A DNA stretch of 64,000 bases from Mastigias papua (lineage: Eukaryota > Cnidaria > Scyphozoa > Rhizostomeae > Mastigiidae): positions 9,181,225 through 9,245,224 of the forward strand of contig OZ025273.1 in NCBI GenBank assembly GCA_964019165.1. Direction: 5' to 3'. The translations under genes and the position numbers were made by a program. Positions 33,439 to 45,000 of the stretch are shown here, piece by piece. The notes beneath the pieces were generated by a model, which was not told where the DNA came from, ran no database searches, and saw nothing but the letters and a program-made list of their open reading frames with translations. Numbering within the stretch: position 1 is the first letter of the stretch; every line of letters begins with the position of its first letter.

Positions 33439-34193
33439 TATTACTTCTAGAAAAGAATGGGCACAGCTCTTCGAAACCTGGTAGCTGAAGCTAAGGCACA
33501 GAAGAAGCCAATTGGAGGAAGGGGTAAGCTCACCAAAGATATGACGGCAAAAATCCAAAATTATTATGGAAGGGCTATCAAGGACAATTCAGGGGATACT
33601 TCCATCACGAAGAAGAGGATATTTGCCATACTTTTTCATCTTTCTTCGACTGATGCTGCACCAAAGCAAGTTCATTGTCCACCTGGAGAGAAACCTTGGT
33701 GTTCTTGGCAAAGAGCAGTTGCCAAAAGTAAAGTTCCAGGTTAACATAAAGATCATGAAGGGCTGCCATTTGAAACTGGTAAGAAACTGGTACAAAATTT
33801 TCCAGCGCTCGACAGAGGAAAGCTTGCTGGAGAGGTGTAAACAAAACAGCACCCAAAATGCAAATGAGTCTCTGCATAATCTCAAGTGGCGGTTCTGTTC
33901 CAAAATAACATATGTTGGCAGAAAAGTTATAGAAATGGCAGCCAATCTATCAGTGTGTTGGTTTTCTGTTGGAGCAACAGTTACGTCACTGTTACTTGAC
34001 ATACTTTGCTTGTCACCAGGAAGGTCTCTGATGGAAGCAGCAAAAGAAAATTAGTAGCTAGGGTAATATCCACTGAAAAGGCATGTGAAGAAGAGACAAA
34101 AAAGAGAAGAAGGAAGCTAGGGTATGAAAAGGCATCTAAGCAAAAGAACACATCATCAAATGAGGGAAGCTCATATAAGCCAGGAGCATTCTA

Positions 34194-34761
34194 ACTTTAT
34201 GTAGCTTTATTTGAGATTTTATGATCATAGCACATGAAAATCAGTACCATCGAACCATATTTTATCCATAAAATGAAAAAAGCCCAAATTCCAAAAAATA
34301 GAACCAATTATGATTCTGTAATTATTTGGCTTATTTTTAGAAAAAAGTAGCAAAAGCTTTACTTTAATGTATCATTGGTATATTTTCTAGAAAAGAATCA
34401 AAAGATTTAAAAACCGCACCTTGAACTTTCAAACCATTTTTCTTACATTTTACATTTTCGCATCTACTCTACTTTAAAATCAGTTAGAAATAATGAAAAT
34501 GGAAAGGGAATCTTTCATGCTAAATGTTACGATGGTTAGAAATAGGAGAGTACAAGTATCTATGCAAGATGTGCAGATACTGACCTGTTTTTAAGTTAGA
34601 AGCCAAGAAATAGTTCACTTCTGTAGCAAATAATGCTTTTTAACTGCATTAGTACATAGTACTGTCTATAAAAAGCCTTATAGGGCAGATATAAAAAAAA
34701 CTAACTTGCTGCTTGCACTCTTTGGTATGTATACAATGTAAAAGTCTAGTTATGAGTAGTC
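34194..34761. other. No recognisable gene
   Basis: AT-rich sequence between the Mutator-like relic and the second 228-bp repeat. It may hold the right end of the Mutator-like element, but I found no terminal repeat. Confidence 0.4.
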
Positions 34762-34990
34762 TTGAATATTAGTGAATGAAAATTTCCTTTTCCTAATAAG
34801 ATAAGGTTTTCTACGGTTGTTTCCTGGTTTCCATAGCAACCAATTAAAACTTTACTTCTCTGATTAAAAATTTGGATTTTCCACATTAAATTACCCATAC
34901 CAGCCAAAGTTGATGGATGTATTGCAAGTAATAAAAATGTTAGACTTTTAACCTTCCAAGTACTTGCTGTCGAAGTGCTACAGGTATGAA
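34762..34990 (+). repeat. 228-bp dispersed repeat, copy 2
   Basis: Direct repeat of 30,474-30,702. Together the pair flank the Mutator-like/Tigger composite at a distance of about 4.29 kb. Confidence 0.85.
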
Positions 34991-35245
34991 GCTGAAGAAG
35001 AGTTATGTAAAATAATAAGCTTCTGCCATGGCTTCGAGACTGTTAGGGCGTGCTCTCGTAAGCTCTGGCTGATTTCATGGTGGCGTTGCTCATGTAAGGC
35101 GTCTTATGTTATTCAGTTTTATCGATGAGAAGAGTTAGGGACTTTTAGTATATTAGGTGGAGTATCAGTGGTGAGTCGACTAGCAAAAAGCGTTTTAACC
35201 GGATCAATTACTTGCAGATAGGCCTAAGGACGAAGTACACGTGCA

Positions 35246-36634
35246 ATGACGTCGGGTACTCGTGCTGCTCGATTAGCGGATGATCAAATTAAGAAAGTTA
35301 TCGAGGAAGTCGTACATGATTCTGGTCTTATTACAGATGATCGTATGGCGAGATACATGTCGGATTTGCAGGCCAATTTGAAATCCACGCTAATAACAGA
35401 AATCGAAAAGGCTACCCAACCTCTTGTCAGCCAAGTCGCATCATTGGAGAGGAAACTAGAGTCTTACGAAGCTCGTGTTGTTGCGCTCGATAGTAAGGTT
35501 GATACCCTTGAAAGGAAAGTTGAGTCATTGGAGAGGGAACTTAAATGCTGTCAGGTCCAAAAGGCTAGGATGGAAATACGTTGTAACTCACAGGCTACAG
35601 AAATTCAAACTCATTCTGATACCAACTCGCCGTTGACTTTTCTAACACATATTATGTTGGCCATACAGATAATGGTTTACTGTAAACAAAATAAACAAAA
35701 TATACTAACATTATTTCTACTAAAAGGTAACGAATGGCAAAGCAACAGCGTAAGTACGCTATGAAACGAAATACAAAAGAACGATTAATGCCAATAATAA
35801 GCTACTTACAATCCGTGTGTCCCTGTAGCTTGTTGAACGAAATAAATATGACCCTACCAAAGCACTAATAACTTAGGTCATATATATTGGAGCAAAAATA
35901 TTATGAACGACTTTTCCACAGCGAGAAGCGAACCGAAGCTAAAAATACAACAATCAACCAACTGACACTACTGCTTGACAAACATCTAAATTGTAGGTGT
36001 GAAAATGCCAATCAACCGTGAAACAAACACAATAGGTACTATACAAATTAATAACGAGACGAATACAAAGGACTACTTTAGCAACACAGTTACAAGTGTC
36101 CGTTTAACAGTCTTTCAGAACAATAATTCGGAATTCACGCGCAACATACGTATTGACGACTCAGAACAGTATAGTCGCCGTTCATGCCTTAGATTAACCG
36201 GTGTACCCCTACCACATGACAAGAAAGAAACGGCTACGGAATGCTCAGAGAAAGTCAAGCAGGTTCTTGGAAAATTGGAGGTGCAACTCATGAATGAGTG
36301 CATTGACCGAGCTCACCGTATTGGGCCAATTAAGGAGATAAAGGGTGATAATGGTTCTTCAACCGTTCAACAGCCTATCATAATTAAGTTCACCAATTGG
36401 TCTACGAGAATGGCTGTTTATCGTGCACGGAAGAAACTGAACGGCCCAAGGATTTTTCTAGACCTAACAACGCGTAGAGCGAAGCTCTTGTCTAGTGCCA
36501 TTAGTAAAGTTGAACCAATTGATGCCATTAAATATGCTTTCGCTGACATTAACTGTCGCCTTGGTCTGAAAATGTCTGACGGAAGGCTGTTGTTTTTCAA
36601 TGATGAAACGGAACTCGCGAAACTTCTGGAATAA
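35246..36634 (+). pseudogene. LINE-B ORF1, interrupted (coiled coil, then RNA-binding domain)
   Basis: 35,246-35,764 encodes MTSGTRAARLADDQIKKVI and then a heptad-rich coiled coil (LERKLESYEARVVALD, VDTLERKVESLERELKCC). After a non-coding stretch with many stops (about 35,640-36,140), 36,140-36,634 encodes DSEQYSRRSCLRLTGV, CIDRAHRIGPIKE and RARKKLNGPRIFLDLT, the RRM/C-terminal domain of LINE ORF1. The two parts are in the same frame. The join is an insertion, a deletion-scar or conceivably an unspliced intron. The protein would coat element RNA. Confidence 0.75.
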
Positions 36635-37064
36635 TTTCCCATTACTCGTCGTTATGGTTACTCATCTAAGTCGTAGTTGGTATTGAATTTCTTTTTTTAA
36701 ATAATTTTGTGCTTTGCTTCTTTTTGCTTTATATATATGGTAGCTAACTAATATTACACGTTTGGGTTTATGTTCGCGGAAGTCTGGTTACGCTATGTCT
36801 TTTGAATGAGCGTGGCTAGACTTCCACGTAATTCGGTTATGCAGTTTGTTAACCCAGGATTTACAAGACTAAAACGTAGCGTTGTCATTTGCATCGTGAT
36901 TTCTGTGATTTTGTCGTCACAATAAAACGAATATTCCCGGTGGTGACAAGCTATCTTGATTTTGTTCCAATACAATATGTTAATCGTGCCAAGTGACTTT
37001 GCTCTAAAACAGGTCTCCAGAGATAACTTCTCTTCTATCGATTTCCTTGAAATTTGTGTAGCCT

Positions 37065-37256
37065 ATGAGCAGCCCCATGTTATGTCAAAATAAGGTTGCT
37101 GAGGAGCTTCTTGTGATGTTTGTATTCGTAATGTTATTTGTCTATGTTTCTATTATCCTTAGGTTAATTTTTTTCGTTTGGCTGCACAGATTTATGATGC
37201 GGATTTCACTGTTGTCCTGCCAAGGGTCACCTGACAATTTGAATGAACCTGTGTGA
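37065..37256 (+). CDS. Small hydrophobic ORF overlapping the ORF2 start (doubtful)
   Basis: 63 codons with a strongly hydrophobic stretch (LLVMFVFVMLFVYVSIILRL). It ends 14 bases inside ORF2. It could be a short upstream frame that helps initiation of ORF2, or just a chance frame. No family recognised. Confidence 0.25.
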   Translation: MSSPMLCQNKVAEELLVMFVFVMLFVYVSIILRLIFFVWLHRFMMRISLLSCQGSPDNLNEPV

Positions 37257-40200
37257 GGTTGATCTTTGGCGAGCAGCTATTGGTAACTTTCACTCAAGCC
37301 GTATTCGAATGTCCGTCCTGAATCGTTGCTCTCCTTTGTCTTATGTACTACAAGTTGTGCCATTATTGCTTCTATGCGGCTTCTGTGTGCTGATATATAT
37401 CTTTGCTATTCCTTTAGGTATATTATTATTGCTAATTTCTCAAATGTTTCCTCTTCCTGGATGCAAACCATTGCAAATTTTCGTAGTGAAGGCAGCACTT
37501 TGTAGTCCACTGTTGCTATTAACGAAAGCTAGCTATTTCTCAATCCCTTCTGCCACAGGAAGGTTGTACCGCTCATTCTTAAATGCCCTTTCTTCCTATG
37601 CTTATCTTTTCATTATCTGCGAGTTTGCAAATATGTTATTTTTACAGTGGGTTCAGTCACAGTTAATTCTGCATAGTAACGATATTGAAAAGAATCCTGG
37701 TCCAGTTGCTAATGTGGGCAATTGTTTTAATTTTTGTTGCTGGAACTTAAATAGTATTGCGGCTTACGATTTTTCCCGGGTGTCGTTACTAGAGGCGTTC
37801 AATAACATTCACAAATTTGATGTTATCGCAATTTGTGAAACCCATGTAGACAGCACGTTCGATCTTCCAGACAATTCAGTGAATGCTGATAAAGTTGAAA
37901 TTAGTAGATATGAATTCATAAAAAAAAATCACCCTGGTGATATAAAGCGTGGGGGTGTTGGTCTATTTTTTAAAGAAACGTTACCACTTAAACAGAGGAG
38001 AGATCTGGAGGTATTGCAAGAGTGCCTAGTGTGTGAGCTCTGCTATGAGAGCAAGAAACTCTTTTTTGTTGTAATATATCGAAGTCCCAGTCAAAGTAGG
38101 GAAGATTTTGACCATTTTCTTGATCAATTTGAGCATTTAATATCCATCGTGAATCAGGAAAATCCATACTCAGTCATAGTTACTGGAGACTTCAACTGCA
38201 GGTCACCTTTATGGTGGCCTGATGATATCGGTAATGTTGAAGGGGAACTCTTTGAGCCTCTTACATCTAGTCTTGACTTACATCAGTTAGTTACCGAGCC
38301 GACTCACTTCATTGGAAACAGCAAGTCTTGCATTGATCTGATATTCACGGACCAACCGAATTTGTTTATTGAAACTGAGATTCATCCATCTCTAGATCCA
38401 TTTTGTCATCACAGCATAGTAAGTGGCAAAATTAGCATTAGATGTCCACCTGTTCCGTCTTTTAAAAGGCAGATCTGGGACTACCACAAGGCTGATTCCA
38501 ATGCTATACGCCAAAGCATCTAACAGTTTCCTTGGGGTCGACACCTCACAGGACTTTCTCCTGATGAGCAAACTAGTTTGTTAACGGAAACTCTTTTAAA
38601 CATTTTCTCTAATTTCATCCCCAATCGGATTATCAATGTCAAATCACGTGACCCACCGTGGATAAATCGTAGTATAAAGAATCTTCTGTTGCGTAGTAAA
38701 AGAGCATATAGAAAGTATATTAGGAAGGGTTATAAGGAGGAGGATAGAGATCAAGTCGAATTATTGAGGGAAGAGGTACGCCAGTCAATTGAAAATGCCA
38801 GGCAAAATTATCTAGAAAGCTTAGGTAATGATCTTGCCAATAAAGAAACTGGAAATAAGAAGTATTGGTCTATTATGAATAGTTTGTTTAACAAGAATAA
38901 ATTTCCGGTCATCCCACCACTTCTAGTTAACGACATATTCGTGACCAACTGTGCCAAGAAAGCTGAACTGTTCAATTCACACTTTGCTCAACAATGCTCT
39001 GTAATTGAAACAGGTAGCACCCTTCCTCAGTTCCATCCCCTAACTCAAGAAACTTTGGGTACATGTATAATTACTGAGGAGATTATTTTGAACTTAATTC
39101 GCTCCCTTAATCCTAATAAAGCGCATGGTTGGGATGAAATATCCATAAGAATGATTCTTATTTGTGACTCCTCAATCGTATCTCCACTTAAAATTATTTT
39201 TCAAAATTGTCTTAATAGGGGAATATTCCCAAAAATATGGAAAAAGGGGAATATTGTCCCTATTCACAAGAAATCTTCCAAGCAACTGCTCAAAAATTAT
39301 AGGCCTATCTCCCTTCTACCTGTGTTTGGCAAAATCTTCGAGAAAGCTATTTATTCTAGTATTTATGAATTCCTTGAAAAAAATAATCTTCTTTCAGCAA
39401 AACAATCAGGTTTTAGGCCAGGCGACTCAACAACAAACCAGCTATTAGCAATCACCCATGAAATTTTCTCTTCCTTTAACTGTAATCCCCCTTTAGATGT
39501 AAGATCGGTTAATCTGGATATTTCAAAAGCTTTCGATAGAGTTTGGCATGAAGGTCTCATTTTCAAGATCAGACAATGTGGAATAAGGGGCAATCTGACG
39601 AAACTCCTCACTAGCTTTTTATCTGAACGCCAACAAAGGACTGTTATAAACGGTAAATTTTCCAGGTGGGGAGATGTATCAGCCGGTGTGCCGCAGGGGT
39701 CGATCTTAGGCCCACTCTTGTTCCTTGTATATATCAATGACCTGCCTGATGGACTGGAATCAAATGTTCGTATATTTGCCGATGACACGTCTTTATTCTC
39801 GGTCGTTCACGATCCTCAATTGTCTTCTGATATTATTAACTATGACCTTTCCTTGATAAAGTTGTGGGCACACCAGTGGAAAATGTCTTTTAACCCTGAA
39901 CCTTCGAAACAAGCTGCGCAATTGATTTTTTCTCGTAAAAGAGATCAACTGGCTCATCCCGAAATTTACTTTAATGACATTCAAGTTTCTTCAGTCGATG
40001 AACACAAACATCTTGGACTTATTCTGGACGAAAAGCTAACTTTCTCCTCCCACATAAAAGAGCTCCTAGGTAAAGCCAATAAAGGAATAGGTATGATCAA
40101 ACTTCTTTCCCGTTACCTACCACGCCCGTCATTGGACCAAATATATAAGCTACATGTCAGATCACATTTTGACTACTGTGATATAATATATCACGTGCCA

Positions 40201-41013
40201 CCCGTGGATAATCCCTACTCGCAAGAATATACGCAGAATCTTCTTATGAATCGACTCGAGTCAATGCAATACAATGCGGCTCTTGCTATCACTGGTGCAT
40301 GGCGAGGTACCTCTCGCGAAAAAATTTATAAGGAATTAGGATGGGAGTCGCTCAGTGACAGAAGGTGGTACAGAAGACTGGTTCTTTTTTTCAAAATTGT
40401 CAATGGCCTTGTCCCTGATTATCTATCTTCGTTACTTCCTGAAATAAGAGAACAAAGATATGACCTCAGAAACACCTACAGCTACGAAGTACCAAAACGA
40501 CGAACTGATGCCTTTAAAAACAGTTTTTTTCCACACTGCATCAACGAGTGGAACAAACTGAGCTTAGAGTTTCGTGAAGTAAGGTCACTTTCACTTTTTA
40601 AAACTAAATTAATTAAATTAGTAAGACCTATTAAAGGACAACTTTACGGTATTCATGACCAACCAGGAGTGTGTAGGCTAACTCAGTTGAAATTGGGTCT
40701 AAGTCCTTTTCGTGAACACAAATTTAGACATAACTTCCTTGATACCACTGACCCAATGTGCTTATATAATGATGGCATTGAAACCACTACTCATTTCTTG
40801 CTGCTCTGCCAAGAATACGCTGCCCAGAGAACGGTGCTCCTTGGCAGGATTTCTCCCATTTGCGCATCTTATGGAGTTGACTGTAGTATGTTGAACGACC
40901 AAGAACTGCTCAATCTCTTACTTCATGGCAATGATGCCTTCAATGAAAATTCGAATAAGAGCATTCTCTTGGCGACAATCTCCTACATCAACTCAACAAA
41001 CAGATTTATTTAA
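37243..41013 (+). pseudogene. LINE-B ORF2: membrane leader, 2A motif, endonuclease, RT; one in-frame TAA
   Basis: Starts at an ATG; 1,257 codons including stops. Residues 36-130 hold several hydrophobic segments (VVPLLLLCGFCVLIYIFAIP and more). Residues 147-154 (DIEKNPGP) are 2A-like. The endonuclease follows: CCWNLNSI, ICETHVDS, VVIYRSPSQS, VTGDFNCRSP, CIDLIFTDQP and CHHSIV near 38,410. A TAA at 38,521-38,523 then interrupts, with the frame continuing unchanged. The RT has NYRPISLLPVFGKIFEKAIY, LDISKAFDRVWH, AGVPQGSILGPLLF and the catalytic FADD (39,775-39,786). A C-terminal His/Cys segment reads ETTTHFLLLC. The single stop most likely inactivates this copy, or needs suppression. Confidence 0.9.
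37681..37704 (+). promoter_or_regulatory. 2A-like ribosome-skipping site in LINE-B ORF2
   Basis: Encodes D-I-E-K-N-P-G-P, a full match to D(V/I)ExNPGP, preceded by LILHSN. It separates a 153-residue hydrophobic leader from the endonuclease, whose first strand (NFCCWNLNS) begins a few residues later. Skipping here would free the enzyme from the membrane leader. Confidence 0.8.
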
Positions 41014-41455
41014 TTTGCAGCCTTTTATGTCGATTTTTTTTGTCCCGTGACGGTTTTACTCCAATAGGGATCAAATGCATGTTCATCGTGGCATATTTTT
41101 TTTTCAATTCATTCTAGCGTATCTGGAGCGTCTAGGGGTTAAAATTTTTCAAATGGCGTGTCTTGCATGCGAGACCCCTATTGGAGTAGGAAGGGCACTT
41201 TTAGTTATATGTCTGTCTTGTATTGTTCATTGTTTATGTTGGCTGCAGAAGAGATGTGCTAAATCACACCTTATGTGGTATCGTTATGTAAATTGTATTC
41301 CAAAAGGGTGAGGTTGTGTCTAATGCTATGTTTTTAAGAATTTGTATTTGATATTCACCCGTAGTATATAACTTGTATTTGTAGATTAAGTTGTAGTTGT
41401 AGATTATTCTTTGATATATATATAAAAAAAAAAATAATAAAAATAAAGAAAAAAA

Positions 41456-41599
41456 TAACGTTAGTAGGTGATGGAACGTTAGTAGGTCTATATCTAAACA
41501 GATATCTAAACAGTAATAGTCCTACAAGCCATAAATCATATACAAAACTTTTATAAAAATTTTACATTCTATGTTTGTCTCTAATACACTAACGGGTAC
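41456..41599. other. Spacer after LINE-B
   Basis: Contains the near-tandem ACGTTAGTAGG and ATCTAAACAG motifs; no gene. Confidence 0.5.
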
Positions 41600-42076
41600 T
41601 TGAAGATTATCTCCACGAACCGCATTATCCATTCTGTCTATATAACTATGCCTTGTTTCCAGGTGTTCCCTTCCGTGCTTTCGCGAATTCAATTTAAAAG
41701 CAGCTATTTCCCAATATTTTCTGAAGTCTTCGTATACGTCTTGCAGTATTTGAATTCAAACTGCATTTACTCCATCATATTGAGAGAGATCAGAAAGCCG
41801 CACCACATGCTCAAAAGGCCAAGGCAAGGCGCATCATATGGGCCCTTTACAACTGTAAAAATACGACAATATGTGTTCCCTTGCCTTGTCCATCGACATC
41901 TACATTTTTTAATTCTTCTGATATTCGAACCGAGCTTCTACGAACTTCTTTTTCACTCCGAACAACACTCCACATTCTTCGCTGCGAAGTCTTTGGAATG
42001 ACATATGATATGGCCGCAATGGCTCACGATGGATCTCGGTGGTGATTTCTGTATGCCTTTCAAGACCCTCACGATA
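41600..42076 (-). pseudogene. Scrambled partial copy of the TRAF last exon
   Basis: Three blocks match parts of the adjacent TRAF exon in the same orientation but in a different order. 41,620-41,735 matches coiled-coil sequence at about 42,697-42,840. 41,755-41,905 matches MATH sequence at about 42,245-42,400 (shared AAGGCCAAGGCAAG and CATATGGGCCCTTTA). 41,920-42,076 matches the exon's 5' part at about 42,905-43,075. Stops and indels prevent a protein. It abuts the real stop codon, so it lies in or just beyond the 3' UTR. Confidence 0.8.
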
Positions 42077-45000
42077 TTATAATGAAAATCCTTCCACTCT
42101 TGCTTGTAAGAATAGACAATCATCTTCAATAAAGCCTCCATTTTCAAGTGAAGAGAGAGGTAGAAGCAATGGACATCCGGATGAAATATTAGCATCCTTC
42201 TTTGGTCGCTGAAATGATACACTTAATGGGTCTGGTCGGAAAGAATCTTGTACATTTACTCCACCATTTTGAGAGAGAACAGACAACTGCACCACTTGCT
42301 TAAAAGGCCAAGGCAAGAGCGCATCATATGGGCCCTTTAAAACTGTAAAAAATACGCTAATATGTGTGCCCTTGCCTTGCCCATCGCCATTTAAGTAAAC
42401 GCGCATACACATTTTGTATCCTCGCGTCCCACTGAAGAACGGCGGGCTCAAAATATACGTTTTTTTTCTCGTAATGGCATCATGTCTCTTTCTTATAACG
42501 TCAGTTATCTTCCACAACAAAGTTCCATCATAAGATGTCACTTCACCCCCATTCAACTGAGCTTCAAGACTTTCAATTCGAGAATCTTTAAAGTCAAGTT
42601 TTCTTTCCAGTTGCAAAAGTCTGTTTTCTTGCAATTTAAAACTCTCAGCGAATTTTTCTAATGCACTAATGCGCTGTTCATTATTACCTCCAGGAACTGC
42701 ACCCACCATTCTGTCCTCCTGAAAACAAGCTAACATCGCTTCTATATTATTAAGCCGAGTTTCCAGGTTGTCCCTTCCATGTTTCTGCGAATTCAATTTC
42801 AATGCAGCAATCTCTTTAAGAATGTCTGCAAATTTCATATCAATTTCATAGCATCTAGTTTCAAACTGCTTTGAGGCAACCATCACACTAGCACTTGTAT
42901 ATTTTAAATCCTTCTGAACTTCCTCTTGGAATCCAACGAACTTCTTATTCAGTCCAAACAATACTCTAAATTCTTCGTTACAAATCCTCTGCAATGATGT
43001 ATGATCTCGGAGCAATAATTCAAGATGGATCTCTGTGGCAATTCGTGCATGGTTTTCTACATCCTCACGTGATTGCTTCTATCAATGTAATACAAACACA
43101 TAAATAATATCTTCTGAGAAAAGAGAATGCATCAGTTGTAGTGATCCATTCTAGCCACCGACCATATGTACTCTCAATTCATATGTACTCAAAGTATTCT
43201 CATAAAAACAATGATTCTGCAGCCCTCACTGTCCTCAAGTGGCGTAGACTCTAATGTATGACTAGGGGCTTTTCCAACACTTGCTAATTACGAAACTAAG
43301 TCCTTGGTACACATCTTATTTACATAAACGCTAAGAATGTGATTCAGTAAAGAAAGCCTTTCAATACAGTGAATTTCATGAGCTGAGAAGTTTTTCTGCA
43401 GTGTCTTAAAAAGCAGCTCTTTTTCAAAAAGGAATATTTCATCTATAATAATTAATGTCAAAGTCTTCCCTCAAGAGTTAGCAGCAGTGCAGAAGAGAAG
43501 AGTTGATCCACAAACTACTAGCTCTACTGATGGCCAAAAACAACTAATTAGAGGACTGCCATTTCTTACTTCTTGAACGTTGAAGTTCTTAAAACAAATA
43601 CATTGCACATATACATACATGAACTTCAGGGCAGCCAACTTCAGTAAAAGGACAATGCATTTCTGCTTTCTCACATTCATAGTCAATGTGGTTCTGGTGC
43701 TGATTGAAAAAAGAAATCGGTCTCAAAATATGACAATTAAAAAAGATTGGATAGATAGGCAAATGAGAATTCTCCTATTTTCTTGTTCCTACAAGATTTT
43801 TCCTCTCCTATTCATGATCACAACAATCTTGCAAGATCACATCTTTGGGTATCAGTCAAACTCAAGCAACCCCATAGGACTGAGCATTCTGTGAATGTAG
43901 CTGAATGTAGTATATTCTACAACTCAGCACGACAGAAAGCCCACTATCCCAGCAGCTTCAGAACTGTTTTTGGATATATCATAGCATTTCAACTTCACTC
44001 CTGCTCAACTGAGCTGTAGTGGTGAGCCACACATGGGAAAATTTTGCATACAGCACACACTAACTTCCCATGTATTGTCTTCCCTCAGTCAAATTTGAAA
44101 CTTATATATAACACTTGTAGTTGTACATAGCAAAATTTGAAATTCCAAACTGACTTCTATTTTCAGAAGTTCAGGCCTCAGGTCTACAGTCATGCACAAG
44201 TGCCATGGCATGTAATAAAATGAGGCAAGGTGTGCGGCTCATCACATGCCTTGTTATTGAAAATAAACCAGATCACACACCATGACAATAAAGGGTAAAT
44301 ATTGTTGATTGTTGCAGCACTCATTATAGCGGATTTAACACTGGGCGGGAGTGCAATGCAGAAATACAGTAATCTCATTGGGGCCCAATAAAATGTAAAA
44401 GCATGAGGCAACATAACAAAATAATACAGGGATACAAGCTGTTTAGTTTACCACTTAACAAACATAAGTCACATGGCTTGATGTGAAATTTTGTCATGAG
44501 TCGTGTGATTGGTCATGCATGTGCTAAAATCCCCACAGAGTGGCCTGCAGTGTGCAATTATTCATCACCAAGGACAAAACAAATGGTATGCAAATAATGC
44601 CACATAATCTAAGTATGTCATGACAATATTTCATTCTTTAGAGCCAAAGCAGGAAGGTAAATACCATATTTCTTTCACTATAAGCTACAGCTAACAATTT
44701 TTTTTTGGAACACACTGATGTGGCTTATAATCAAGGCCAGCTTATAATCAAGGCCAGCTCATAATCAAGGCCAGCTTATAATCAAGGGTGGCCTATATTT
44801 TTTATCCAAGGTGTCAAACCATCATAATTCAACAAAACTCTCCTGCTACCTTAAAGCTAGCAATGCAGATGACAAAAAAGTATTTCTGGATGGAAGAAAT
44901 AACTGTAAATGGTGCTGAAGATATAGGTGATGCTATGCTTGACAACAATAGATGATGCTATGCTTGATGATATTTTTGTTGGTTAAGCCATTTAGTTGAA

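Larger units (their letters stand above)
31310..34193 (+). pseudogene. Mutator-like transposase, broken and split by a Tigger element
   Basis: The first half has RGIGCGHSALTEWGSIINRP, then SVSCDGTWQKRGHSSYN (the DGTWQKRG block of Mutator-like transposase domains in animals), IDVEVLSNHCSKC, MEVECANRIWSRSV and SNGDSKAYDT. It is interrupted at 32,031 by Tigger. The second half resumes at 33,441 with MGTALRNLV, GRGKLTKDMTAKIQNYYGRA, AILFHLSSTD, PPGEKPWCSW, and STQNANESLHNLKWRFCSK in another frame. It ends in a Lys-rich tail, YKPGAF. Frameshifts and stops occur in both halves. The enzyme would cut and paste its own DNA element; I could not find that element's terminal repeats. Confidence 0.8.
35020..41455 (+). 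mobile_element. LINE-B: long non-LTR retrotransposon, lightly damaged
   Basis: Parts in order are a 5' UTR (from about 35,020), ORF1 split in two, a spacer, ORF2 with a membrane-type leader, endonuclease and RT, a 3' UTR, and an A-rich tail at about 41,425-41,457. ORF2 carries a single stop and ORF1 an interruption; otherwise the frames are well kept, so the insertion is fairly young. Layout suggests the CR1/Jockey group. An ACGTTAGTAGG duplet just after the tail was not matched at the 5' side, so no target duplication can be claimed. Confidence 0.88.

Noticed and set aside
44190..44414. Short minus-strand frame in a TRAF intron
   Set aside because: No acceptor/donor pair in phase with the gene model and no TRAF-like motif.
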